A stretch of DNA of 41,421 nt from Ruminococcaceae bacterium UBA3451 (GTDB lineage: Bacteria; Bacillota; Clostridia; Oscillospirales; Acutalibacteraceae), in the NCBI GenBank assembly GCA_002378845.1, contig DFRY01000043.1, positions 115,419 through 156,839 on the forward strand, given 5' to 3'. A program made the translations under genes and the position numbers. Position 1 is the stretch's first letter; the number at the start of each line of letters is the position of its first letter. Positions 33,118 through 41,012 of this stretch are shown piece by piece. The notes under the pieces are model-generated. The model was not told where the DNA came from, ran no database searches, and was given only the letters and a program-made list of their open reading frames with translations.

Positions 33118-34032
33118 TTGAAAGACTTTTTCCATTCCAACAGCTTTAAGCTGCTGATTGCGGTCATATTCATCCTTTTCGGATTAATGCTTTTCACCGC
33201 AAGCAACGGCAGTTCTGTGGTTTCGAACCTGCTGGGCTTTGTTTCCACCCCAATGCAAAAAGTCAGTACCGTTGTTACCAATAACGCGGCCACAACGGCA
33301 CAGTCCGTTACGCGTTCCAATCAGGAGCTTGTTGCGGAAAACAACGCGCTGAAAAGCCAGATTGACGAACTGAATAAAAAACTGGTTCAATATTACTCTT
33401 ATCAGCAGGAAAACGCGCAGCTCCGCAAATTTTTGGAGCTGAAAAACGAAAACAAGGATTTTAAACCCGTTTCCGCCGCGGTCATTGGCCGCGACCCCAA
33501 TGATGTATTTTCCGGCTTTCAAATTGACAAAGGAACGCTGGCCGGCGTTTCCGTAAACGACCCGGTAATTACCGAAGGCGGCGTGGTCGGCTGGATTTCC
33601 AGCGTCAGTTCCAGTTACAGCCGCGTCACCACGATTTTTTCACCCGATACCAAAATCAGCGCCATTGACAAAGTAAACCGCGATTCCGGCGTAATCAGCA
33701 GCAACCTGAAGCTGGCCGACAGCGGAATCGTCAAGCTGGGTTACCTGACGGCCAACACCACCGTAAAACCCGGCGATATCATCGTCACCAACGGGCTGGG
33801 CGGCGTGTACCCGCGCGATTTGCCCATCGGCACTGTGACAAAGGTAAGCAACGAGCCTTACGACGTATCCCTTTACGCCGAAATCAAACCGTTTGTCGAT
33901 GTGAAAAATGTGCGCGACGTTATGGTAATCACCTCGTTTGAAGGGCAGGGGCAGTCGCTGCCCGACCCAAGCGCTTCTTCCGACGGAACGAACACCGCCA
34001 GTAATACAGCCGGTACAAACGGGGCAAAATAA
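33118..34032 (+). CDS. mreC: Rod shape-determining protein MreC
   Basis: A 304-residue membrane-anchored scaffold of the elongation machinery. A short cytoplasmic start and one membrane helix (about 10–30) are followed by a coiled coil (about 63–108: NQELVAENNALKSQIDELNKKL). Two beta-barrel domains come next (AAVIGRDPNDVFSGFQIDKGTLAGVSVNDPVITEGGVVG; KPGDIIVTNGLGGVYPRDLPIGTV). A Ser/Thr-rich tail (from about 280) is low-complexity. The start is TTG at 33118, after AGGGGGTG. Its stop is two bases from the mreD start, so they are co-translated. Confidence 0.96.
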   Translation: MKDFFHSNSFKLLIAVIFILFGLMLFTASNGSSVVSNLLGFVSTPMQKVSTVVTNNAATTAQSVTRSNQELVAENNALKSQIDELNKKLVQYYSYQQENAQLRKFLELKNENKDFKPVSAAVIGRDPNDVFSGFQIDKGTLAGVSVNDPVITEGGVVGWISSVSSSYSRVTTIFSPDTKISAIDKVNRDSGVISSNLKLADSGIVKLGYLTANTTVKPGDIIVTNGLGGVYPRDLPIGTVTKVSNEPYDVSLYAEIKPFVDVKNVRDVMVITSFEGQGQSLPDPSASSDGTNTASNTAGTNGAK

Positions 34033-34033
34033 A

Positions 34034-34546
34034 ATGGAAAAATATAAATGGATTCGCTATTTGGCCTATACAATTGAAATCCTGGTCTTTTTTATGGTGC
34101 AGGAAACGCCGGGGCTTATGCCTTCCGTATTCGGCGCAAGGCCGGTGCTTTTAATGCCCGTTGCCCTTTCCATCGCACTGTTCGAAAGCGAAAAAGCCGC
34201 CATGAGCTTTGGCCTGCTGTGCGGCCTTTTAATTGACTTCGGTATGAGCGCGGTACTGGGGTTTCACGGCCTGCTGCTTGCAGTCATCTGTTTTACGTTG
34301 GGCGTTTTGGCCGCGAATTTAATTCGCACAAACTTTTTGACCGCTATGCTGGTTGCGGTTGTAGCCTGCGGTTCCGTACTGCTGCTGCAGTGGCTGTTCT
34401 TTTACGTACTGTATAGTTTTGACAGCCCCATTTACGCCCTTACGGAACATTATTTGCCGCGCTTCGGCTACACCGTTGCGTTTATGCCGATTGCGTATTA
34501 TTTCAACCGCGCGCTTTCCATTCAAATCCGCGCAAAGGAAGAATGA
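34034..34546 (+). CDS. mreD: Rod shape-determining protein MreD
   Basis: A 170-residue integral membrane protein with about five hydrophobic helices, the usual MreD size and layout. It starts EKYKWIRYLAYTIEILVFFMVQETPGLMPSVFG. The ATG at 34034 is one base after the mreC stop, and GGGG in the mreC tail may act as ribosome site; the longer frame back to 33938 overlaps mreC and was rejected. It partners MreC and PBP2 in cell elongation. The call rests on position and topology, since MreD sequences are poorly conserved. Confidence 0.9.
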   Translation: MEKYKWIRYLAYTIEILVFFMVQETPGLMPSVFGARPVLLMPVALSIALFESEKAAMSFGLLCGLLIDFGMSAVLGFHGLLLAVICFTLGVLAANLIRTNFLTAMLVAVVACGSVLLLQWLFFYVLYSFDSPIYALTEHYLPRFGYTVAFMPIAYYFNRALSIQIRAKEE

Positions 34547-34665
34547 CCGCAGGTTAATGCCCTGCGCTGCAACCGTTACACACGGTTCATGTTTTGTTCA
34601 AGTATTTTTGGTAGAATGAGTTTGTAAGAATTCAATGTACCGTTTTTTCTTAATGGAGGACACCA
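34547..34665 (+). other. Two small hairpins between mreD and the PBP2 gene
   Basis: CGCAGG/CCTGCG and AACCGT/ACGGTT stems follow the mreD stop directly; the second is followed by the T-rich CATGTTTTGTT. They could act as a leaky terminator. A TAGAAT box further on lacks a clear -35. Confidence 0.45.
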
Positions 34666-36795
34666 GTGGACAAGCTGAAGGAATTTTCTCGTTATATTCT
34701 CTGCGGGCTGATCGTTTTTGCCATTCTGACTGTTTACGGCCTGCGCCTTGCAGACTGGCAGATTGTCAACGGCGCTTCTTTTTTGGAAACAGCCGACAAG
34801 TCCCGTTCCGACAAGGTCACCATGGACGCCGCGCGCGGAGAAATTCTGGACGTAAACGGCGTGGGGCTTGCCGTGAATAAAACGGGGTATGCCATTATTT
34901 TTGATAAGGCCTACATGCCGACCGGCACCGCGAACAAAACCATTGCACAGCTTATCAGTCTGCTGGCACAGCGCAACGAAAAATGGACGGACGCGCTGCC
35001 GATTTCCATTGATAAAGACGGAAAATATCAGTTTATTCCGGGTCAGGAAAAAGACGTTTCCGCGCTAAAGTCCAAAGATTTTCTAAACATGAACTCGTAC
35101 GCAACGGCGGAACAGTGCATGGCGGAACTGATTAAAAAATACGAAATCGAAGGCTATTCACAAACGGACACCCGCGCCATTGTCTCTGTCCGATATAATA
35201 TGACAAAATCCGCGTACGGCGTTTCCGCACCGTACACGTTCGCGCCCGACGTCAGCAAAGACACCGTGGCAATTATCAGTGAAAACGCCCAGCGTTTGCC
35301 CGGCGTTACCGCAAAGGTGACGACCGTACGCCAATACTCTGACGGTACGCTGATGCCGCATATTCTCGGCACCATCGGTTCCATTTCACAGGAAGAATAC
35401 GCGGAACTGAAAGATAAAGGTTACGCGTTTAACGACCGGCTGGGCAAAAGCGGAATCGAGCAGGCATTTGAAAGCACCCTGCGCGGCAAAGCCGGAGAAA
35501 AAACGGTGGACACCAGCGTGACGGGCGCGTTGGAAGCGGAAACCGTAACAAAAGCGCCTACTGCAGGCGACACCGTTTACCTTACCATTGACAGCAACCT
35601 GCAAAGGGTACTCAACGCGTCCCTTGCAAAAAATGTGCAGGACGCAAACGCGTACGGCCGTGAGCTTGACGCGCAGAATTACAAGGGCATGTCGAGCGGA
35701 CACGGCGAAGACTGCTTTGCCGGTGCCGCCGTAGTGCTTCGGGTAAAAGACTTTTCGGTGCTTGCCGCATCCACGTACCCAAGCTACGATTTGTCTGAAT
35801 ATCTTACCGACACGAATTATTACACCTCTTTGATACAGAATAAAGAAAAGCCGCTGATCAACCGCGCGTTCAACGGGATTTTTACCCCGGGTTCGGTTGT
35901 AAAGCCCTATGTGGCGCTCACCGCTTTACAGGAAGGCTCCATTACCACCTCGACGCGCCTGCTGGGCAACAGCGTTTATACCCGTTTCCCAAACCTGCCG
36001 CTGGGCAGTATTGGTAACTACGGAATGATTACCGCGAATTACGCGTTGGAAAAATCCAGCAACTCCTTCTTTTATGAAGTGGGCTACCGGACCGGTATCT
36101 CCAACATGAATCTGTACGCCAAACATTTCGGTCTGGGCGTTAAAACCGGCATTGAGCTGAGCGAAAGCGCTGGCGTGCTGGCCGGCCCGGGGGAACGCAG
36201 CGAATGGTACGACGCAGATACGGTAGAAGCCGCCGTGGGACAGAGCGATAACCAGTTCACACCGCTGCAGCTCGCAACGTATGTTGCCACAATCGCAAAC
36301 AACGGCGTTCGCCTGCAGCCCCATTTGGTCAACAAAGTGACCGACTATACCCGCAAAAACGTGATTTCGCAAGCCCAGCCGACCACCGTGGATAATGTGG
36401 GCGTGAACCAGTCTTACATGGATTATGTAAAGGATGCCATGCACAGCGTTGCCACCGACGGTACCGCAAGCAGCATCTTTAAAAATTACGGCATTGCCAT
36501 TGCAGCCAAAACCGGAACGGCCGTGCAGACGCCGCACTCCGACAACGTCACGTTTGTCGGGTACGCTCCGTTCGACAATCCGGAAATCGCCGTAGCGGTG
36601 GTTTTGGAACACGGCGCAACCAGCAAATTCTCCCTTACCGTTGCAAAGGATATTTTCGATGCCTATTTCTTCGGCAAAACGGTAGATGCGAGCGGAAATT
36701 TGGTCATGCCTTCTTCTTCTGGCACCGAATCAGGTTCCTCCAACGTCTCCTCAACGGCGGGTTCTTCGTCACAAGGTACGGTTTCCTCGCATTAA
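34666..36795 (+). CDS. mrdA: Penicillin-binding protein 2 (elongation transpeptidase)
   Basis: A 709-residue class B penicillin-binding protein. A single N-terminal membrane helix (about 9–28) is followed by the dimerisation domain (AARGEILDVNGVGLAVNKTGYAI) and a transpeptidase domain from about 300. The active site Ser is in TPGSVVKPYV (SxxK as SVVK), then SSN in EKSSNSFFYEVG and KTGT in AAKTGTAVQT. The C-terminal Ser/Thr-rich tail is low-complexity. The start is GTG at 34666 after GGAGG. Its place behind mreBCD identifies it as the elongation enzyme PBP2/MrdA; SpoVD-like PBPs are similar but lie elsewhere. It crosslinks new sidewall peptidoglycan on the outer face of the membrane. Confidence 0.93.
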   Translation: MDKLKEFSRYILCGLIVFAILTVYGLRLADWQIVNGASFLETADKSRSDKVTMDAARGEILDVNGVGLAVNKTGYAIIFDKAYMPTGTANKTIAQLISLLAQRNEKWTDALPISIDKDGKYQFIPGQEKDVSALKSKDFLNMNSYATAEQCMAELIKKYEIEGYSQTDTRAIVSVRYNMTKSAYGVSAPYTFAPDVSKDTVAIISENAQRLPGVTAKVTTVRQYSDGTLMPHILGTIGSISQEEYAELKDKGYAFNDRLGKSGIEQAFESTLRGKAGEKTVDTSVTGALEAETVTKAPTAGDTVYLTIDSNLQRVLNASLAKNVQDANAYGRELDAQNYKGMSSGHGEDCFAGAAVVLRVKDFSVLAASTYPSYDLSEYLTDTNYYTSLIQNKEKPLINRAFNGIFTPGSVVKPYVALTALQEGSITTSTRLLGNSVYTRFPNLPLGSIGNYGMITANYALEKSSNSFFYEVGYRTGISNMNLYAKHFGLGVKTGIELSESAGVLAGPGERSEWYDADTVEAAVGQSDNQFTPLQLATYVATIANNGVRLQPHLVNKVTDYTRKNVISQAQPTTVDNVGVNQSYMDYVKDAMHSVATDGTASSIFKNYGIAIAAKTGTAVQTPHSDNVTFVGYAPFDNPEIAVAVVLEHGATSKFSLTVAKDIFDAYFFGKTVDASGNLVMPSSSGTESGSSNVSSTAGSSSQGTVSSH

Positions 36796-36857
36796 TTCTT
36801 TAAATGTTACTAAAATATAAACTTTTTAAATTCATTAAAATTCACAAGAAAAACGCT

Positions 36858-36886
36858 TTGACTACCATGAATTGTTGTGGTAGTAT
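36858..36886 (+). promoter_or_regulatory. Promoter of minD
   Basis: TTGACT (36858–36863) and TAGTAT (36881–36886), 17 bases apart. An inverted repeat ACTACCA (36861–36867)/TGGTAGT (36878–36884) covers the spacer and touches both boxes, so a repressor may bind here. Confidence 0.75.
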
Positions 36887-36903
36887 GATGATGAGGTTTT
36901 GAA

Positions 36904-37650
36904 ATGGGAGCTATCACTGTTATTACATCGGGAAAAGGCGGTGTGGGGAAATCCACCGTGACCACCGGGCTCGGATTTGCCTTGGCAAACCGGGGAAGGC
37001 GGGTACTGCTGATTGACGGCGATGCGGGCCTTGGCTGCCTGGATCATATGCTTGGAATTACCGAACAGCAGGTTTTTGATATTGCAGATGTGGTATCCGG
37101 CAGTGTGGAACCCGTGAAAGCCGTTTATACCTGTTCTTTTGTTCCGAATTTGTTTTTGCTGCCCGCCCCTGTACGGCAGGAGGATGTTGTCAGCCCGGAC
37201 ATTATGAAGCAGCTGGTTCAGGTGCTGGCGCGTTACTATGACCATGTTTTAATTGACAGTCCCGCCGGAATTGGAAGTGGCTTTTTAAGCGCGGTTGCCG
37301 CGGCGCAGCGTGTGTTGATTGTTTCCACACCAGACCCGGTTTGCCTGCGCAACGCGAACAAAACACGCATGACTTTGGAGCAAGCCGGTTTTACTCAGCA
37401 GCGGCTGGTTATCAATCGTTTCAGCGGTCAGAATTTCCGCCTGCAGGGTTATTACCCGGATTTGGACTCCGTAATTGACTCCGCCGGGGTCCGGCTGATT
37501 GCCGTGATTCCTGAAGACCCGCTTTTGGCAGCGGCAGCAGCCAAATCCGCTTCGGCCCCGCAAAATTCGGCGGGCGCAATGGCGTTTGGCCGACTTGCGG
37601 CAAGGCTTGAAGGCGAGCAGGTGCCTTTGGCCCCGCTACATAAATTCTAG
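36904..37650 (+). CDS. minD: Septum site-determining ATPase MinD
   Basis: A 248-residue ParA/MinD-family ATPase. The deviant Walker A is GKGGVGKSTVTTGLGFALA (10–28), followed by VLLIDGDAGLGCLDHMLG, HVLIDSPAGIG (switch/Walker B) and VINRF. MinD proteins use a C-terminal amphipathic helix for membrane binding; here AFGRLAARLEGEQVPLAPLHKF is the aligned end, with a modest amphipathic stretch. The ATG has GAGG seven bases upstream. Unlike many Clostridia, no minC or minE is adjacent: PBP2 precedes and mgsA follows. It may act with partners encoded elsewhere, or with another system. Confidence 0.9.
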   Translation: MGAITVITSGKGGVGKSTVTTGLGFALANRGRRVLLIDGDAGLGCLDHMLGITEQQVFDIADVVSGSVEPVKAVYTCSFVPNLFLLPAPVRQEDVVSPDIMKQLVQVLARYYDHVLIDSPAGIGSGFLSAVAAAQRVLIVSTPDPVCLRNANKTRMTLEQAGFTQQRLVINRFSGQNFRLQGYYPDLDSVIDSAGVRLIAVIPEDPLLAAAAAKSASAPQNSAGAMAFGRLAARLEGEQVPLAPLHKF

Positions 37651-37689
37651 CTGCCGTTGTTTGTGTTAGATTAAGGAGGGAATTTTAAT

Positions 37690-38094
37690 ATGAACATTGC
37701 TTTAATTGCCCATGACGCGAAAAAGGAACTGATGGTTCAGTTCTGCATTGCCTATTGCGGCGTGCTGAGCCGCCACGAGCTTTGCGCCACCGGAACGACC
37801 GGCAAAATGGTTGCCGAAGCCACCGGATTGGAAATACAGCGCTTTTTAGGAGGATCCCAGGGCGGCGACCAGCAAATTGCTGCGCGTATTGCCTGCAATG
37901 AAGTTGACCTGCTTCTGTTTTTCCGCGACCCGCTTACCCCAAAACCGCATGAGCCGAACGACATGAACCTGCTGCGCCTGTGCGACATGCATAACATTCC
38001 CGTCGCCACAAACATTGCGACCGCCGAGGTTTTAATCCATGGTCTGGAGCGCGGCGATTTGGATTGGCGCAATATTTTAAACCCGAAGGCATAA
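37690..38094 (+). CDS. mgsA: Methylglyoxal synthase
   Basis: A 134-residue cytoplasmic enzyme converting dihydroxyacetone phosphate to methylglyoxal and phosphate, a bypass of lower glycolysis. The phosphate-binding motif CATGTTGKMV, GGSQGGDQQIAARIA, the catalytic Asp in LLLFFRDPL and HEPNDMNLLRLCDMHNIPVATN are all present. The ATG at 37690 follows AAGGAGGGAATTTTA. It follows minD by 39 bases and is probably on the same transcript. It ends 11 bases before the T-box leader. Confidence 0.97.
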   Translation: MNIALIAHDAKKELMVQFCIAYCGVLSRHELCATGTTGKMVAEATGLEIQRFLGGSQGGDQQIAARIACNEVDLLLFFRDPLTPKPHEPNDMNLLRLCDMHNIPVATNIATAEVLIHGLERGDLDWRNILNPKA

Positions 38095-38104
38095 CAAATA
38101 CCGG

Positions 38105-38313
38105 CCATGACCGGAAAGAGTACTCAAACACCCCGCTACAGGGAGGGCACGCCGTGACTGAAAGCGCGCCTGCATCCGGGTTTTGACGAAGACATCCGCG
38201 AGCCGAACGCACCCGGCGTGAATCCGGGTTTTCGAGGAGAGCTACGGCTCTTAAAAAAGGGTGGCACCGCGAGGATTCTCCCTCGTCCCTTTCGTTGGGG
38301 ACGGGGGATTTTT
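38105..38313 (+). promoter_or_regulatory. T-box riboswitch, Asp specifier (hisS/aspS leader)
   Basis: The T-box motif AGGGTGGCACCGCG (38258–38271) is followed by an 11-bp terminator stem (38279–38308) and TTTTT. Stem I has AGTA (38119–38122), GGGAGGG and the apical CTGAAAG. The TCAAAC...CCCCG/CCGGG...TTTTGA helix leaves the specifier loop CGAAGACATC, giving codon GAC (38191–38193), aspartate. Uncharged tRNA-Asp should allow read-through to hisS and aspS. No clear promoter lies between mgsA and the leader, so transcription may come through from mgsA. Confidence 0.9.
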
Positions 38314-38387
38314 GCATTTTTATAGATTCTTTCGATTAAGCATGCTATTTTAATATTTATATAATCAAATTGCTTAAAATCTTTTGC

Positions 38388-38553
38388 TTGCCCTCATGCC
38401 GGGCCGGCACCTCTTTTCGGTCTTGTCCGAAAGGAGGCAAAGTACGCGCAAGGGGGATATTAAATCCGGGAGGGTTCCACAAAATCCCCCTTGCAACCCC
38501 CAAGGTATCCCCAAAAGTCACGGCTATGTCAAATATCGATGCGGTTTTCATTG
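38388..38553 (+). repeat. Dispersed structured repeat, copy 3
   Basis: About 166 bases. Hairpin 1 is CCTCTTTTCGG/CCGAAAGGAGG (one T·G pair, other changes paired). Hairpin 2 is GCAAGGGGGAT.../ATCCCCCTTGC. The tail CCCCCAAGGTATCCCCAA...TATCGAT...TTTTCATTG matches copy 2. It lies between the T-box terminator and hisS, in the sense direction, making the T-box–hisS gap about 350 bases. Confidence 0.9.
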
Positions 38554-38665
38554 GACGGAGGCACGAAATCAGATCGCATTTGGTGCAAGTCTCTCAAAGA
38601 AAGCTAAAAGCTCGATTCATAATTTTATAAAAATATCATTATTTTACCCCAAAAGGAGAATTCAA

Positions 38666-39958
38666 ATGGACTTAATCAGAGCACAAAAAGGGACACAGGA
38701 TTTGCTGCCGGTTCAAACCGAAAAATGGCAGGTTGTTGAAGACGTAATGCGCAGCGAAGCCAAAATCCACGGTTTCGGCGAAATCCGCACACCGGTGTTC
38801 GAAGATACCCGCCTGTTCCAGCGTTCCGTCGGCGAGACAACCGATGTGGTTCAAAAGGAAATGTACACCTTCAACGACAAGGGCGGCCGCTCCATTACGC
38901 TTCGCCCGGAGGGAACTGCAGGCGCGGTGCGCGCCATGCTGGAACACGGCGTGTACAACGACGGCCTGCCCATTAAAATGTACTATTTTACCTCCTGCTA
39001 CCGTTATGAAAACACACAGGCCGGCAGACTGCGTGAATTCCACCAGTTCGGCGTGGAGCTGTTCGGCGCTTCTTCTCCCATGGCAGACGCCGAAGTCATC
39101 GGTATGGCAAAAAGCATTTTTGACCGTCTGGGCGTTCGGAACCTTTCCCTGGAAATCAACTCCATTGGCTGCCCGGACTGCCGTGCAAAATATTACGACG
39201 CACTGAGAACCTATTTCAGCGCATACAAAGACCAGCTTTGCGAAACCTGCCAGGGCCGCCTTGAGCGCAACCCCATGCGGATTCTGGACTGCAAAAGCCC
39301 GATTTGCTCTAAAATCGCGGCAGGGGCTCCGCGTATGCTCGACTACCTTTGCGACGACTGCAAAGCACACTTTGAAGGTGTGAAAAGTGGCCTGACCGCC
39401 GCAAACATCGAGTTTACCGTCAACCCGTCCATCGTGCGCGGCCTTGATTATTACACCCGCACCGTGTTCGAGTTCGTTTCGAACGATCTTGGCGCGCAAA
39501 GCACCGTCTGCGGCGGCGGCCGTTACGACGGCCTGGTGGAAGAAATGGGCGGTCAGCACATGCCTGCTCTGGGCTTCGGCCTCGGTATGGAGCGCCTGAT
39601 GATGATTCTGGATGCACAGAAGGTGGAATTCCCCGCACCGGAGACCTGCGACCTGTACATCGCATCTTTGGGCGACGCAGCCAAGCTGGAATCCTACAAA
39701 CTTGCGCACCGTTTGCAGGAATATTCCATCTCTGCAACGTTTGACATGAACGACCGCGCGCTCAAGGCACAGATGAAGTACGCCGACAAAATCGGCGCAA
39801 AATACACTATTGTTCTGGGCGACAACGAGCTGGAAACCAACCGTGCCGACATTAAAAACATGAAGACCGGCGAAAAAGAGAAAATCAGCCTGGGCGACGA
39901 TTTTGTGGAACAATTCGTGATTCTGCAAACAAAGCAGGAGGATACCCTCGCGTTTTAA
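38666..39958 (+). CDS. hisS: Histidyl-tRNA synthetase
   Basis: A 430-residue class II synthetase charging tRNA-His. Motif 1 region DVMRSEAKIHGFGEIRTPVFED, motif 2 SCYRYENTQAGRLREFHQFGVELFG, the HisA signature VRGLDYYTRTVFEF and motif 3 ALGFGLGMERLMM are present, with a C-terminal anticodon-binding domain (from about 330). The ATG at 38666 follows AAAAGGAG; the frame runs upstream through repeat copy 3 but that part is not coding. It is the first gene under the T-box leader, which reads aspartate; hisS–aspS units with an Asp T-box are known in Firmicutes. Confidence 0.98.
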   Translation: MDLIRAQKGTQDLLPVQTEKWQVVEDVMRSEAKIHGFGEIRTPVFEDTRLFQRSVGETTDVVQKEMYTFNDKGGRSITLRPEGTAGAVRAMLEHGVYNDGLPIKMYYFTSCYRYENTQAGRLREFHQFGVELFGASSPMADAEVIGMAKSIFDRLGVRNLSLEINSIGCPDCRAKYYDALRTYFSAYKDQLCETCQGRLERNPMRILDCKSPICSKIAAGAPRMLDYLCDDCKAHFEGVKSGLTAANIEFTVNPSIVRGLDYYTRTVFEFVSNDLGAQSTVCGGGRYDGLVEEMGGQHMPALGFGLGMERLMMILDAQKVEFPAPETCDLYIASLGDAAKLESYKLAHRLQEYSISATFDMNDRALKAQMKYADKIGAKYTIVLGDNELETNRADIKNMKTGEKEKISLGDDFVEQFVILQTKQEDTLAF

Positions 39959-39969
39959 ATGCAGCAAAC

Positions 39970-39993
39970 ACCGGGAGCCTATCGGCTCCCGGT
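39970..39993 (+). other. Strong hairpin between hisS and the serine hydrolase gene
   Basis: ACCGGGAGCC/GGCTCCCGGT, a perfect 10-bp stem with a 4-base TATC loop, begins 12 bases after hisS. There is no T tract, so it is more likely an mRNA 3'-end stabiliser or processing point than a terminator. Confidence 0.6.
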
Positions 39994-40022
39994 CAAAAAT
40001 GATAAGAACAGGGAGTGCGGTT

Positions 40023-40949
40023 ATGAATCAATCCATTTTCAATCAATTCCGCCTGACTGTGGCGGAACAGCATCTTAATGTTTACGGAATTAAAGTAGAA
40101 ACCGCCGACGGCGAAAGCGTAAGTCACCGCTGGCGTTCCGACGACCCGGAAAACCTGCATTCAGGCTCAAAAACCTTTACCTCCATGGCGGTCGGCATGT
40201 GCGTTGACGACGGCAAGCTGAACGTAACGGACAAAGTGCTGGACTTTTTCCCGGAATACCGGGAAATCGCTTCCCCCGGAAGTGAAAAAATCGCAGTGCG
40301 CGACCTGCTGCATATGGCGTCGGGCAAGCTGCAGTTCTGGTTCGGCGAGGCCGACGACCATGAACTGAATTCCAAAACAGAGGATTGGGCGGATCTGTTT
40401 TTCCGCGTTCCCGTTACAAAGGAACCGGGAACATTTTTCTTCTACTCCAACGCCTGTACTTATATGCTGGGCCGCATCGTGGAAAAAATCAGCGGACTTA
40501 CCGTGCGCGATTTTCTGATTCCGCGCCTGTTTACCCCAATGGATATTCGCAACCCCCAGTGGCACTCCTGTACCGGCGGTCACACCCTTGCGGCAACGGG
40601 CCTGTACTTAACCACCGATGAATATTCGCGGCTTGGTTCCATGCTGCTGCACCGCGGTGTTTATAACGGCCAACGGATTGTAAGCGAAAGCTATTTGGAA
40701 AGCGCGGTTAACGACATTATTGACAACAACCAACCGGGCTATGACGTTTCAGAAGGCATTTCGGGCTACTGCTATCAGATGTGGCGCTGCTCTTACCCCG
40801 GCGCGTACCGTGCGGATGGAATGTACGGCCAGTTCAGCATTGTAGTGCCGGATAAAAACGCGGTCATTACTGTAACGTCCCATGAAGAAAAGGCCGCGAA
40901 CGACATCATCCGTGCTATTTTTCATGACATTGTTCCACAGCTTGGCTAA
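40023..40949 (+). CDS. Serine hydrolase, beta-lactamase/class C PBP-like
   Basis: A 308-residue protein of the beta-lactamase-related serine hydrolase family. The SxxK motif is HSGSKTFTSMAVG (about residues 46–58). The YxN motif is FFYSNACTYMLGRIVE (about 143–158). A late GMYGQ near 270 may stand in the KTG/HxG position. DKVLDFFPEY and LLHMASGK are typical of the family. No signal peptide is seen, so it probably acts in the cytoplasm as an esterase or amidase rather than a beta-lactamase. The ATG follows AGGGAG. It sits between hisS and aspS, with no promoter or clear terminator either side, so it may be under T-box control. The substrate is unknown. Confidence 0.85.
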   Translation: MNQSIFNQFRLTVAEQHLNVYGIKVETADGESVSHRWRSDDPENLHSGSKTFTSMAVGMCVDDGKLNVTDKVLDFFPEYREIASPGSEKIAVRDLLHMASGKLQFWFGEADDHELNSKTEDWADLFFRVPVTKEPGTFFFYSNACTYMLGRIVEKISGLTVRDFLIPRLFTPMDIRNPQWHSCTGGHTLAATGLYLTTDEYSRLGSMLLHRGVYNGQRIVSESYLESAVNDIIDNNQPGYDVSEGISGYCYQMWRCSYPGAYRADGMYGQFSIVVPDKNAVITVTSHEEKAANDIIRAIFHDIVPQLG

Positions 40950-41012
40950 AGGGACTCATTAATATATAACTTATTGTAGATTTTATTATTAAATATACTT
41001 GGAGGCTTATTT

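Noticed and set aside
38384..38665. N-terminal extension of HisS through the repeat
   Set aside because: The repeat's similar peptides in the other copies reflect DNA identity; HisS starts at MDLIRAQKGTQD.
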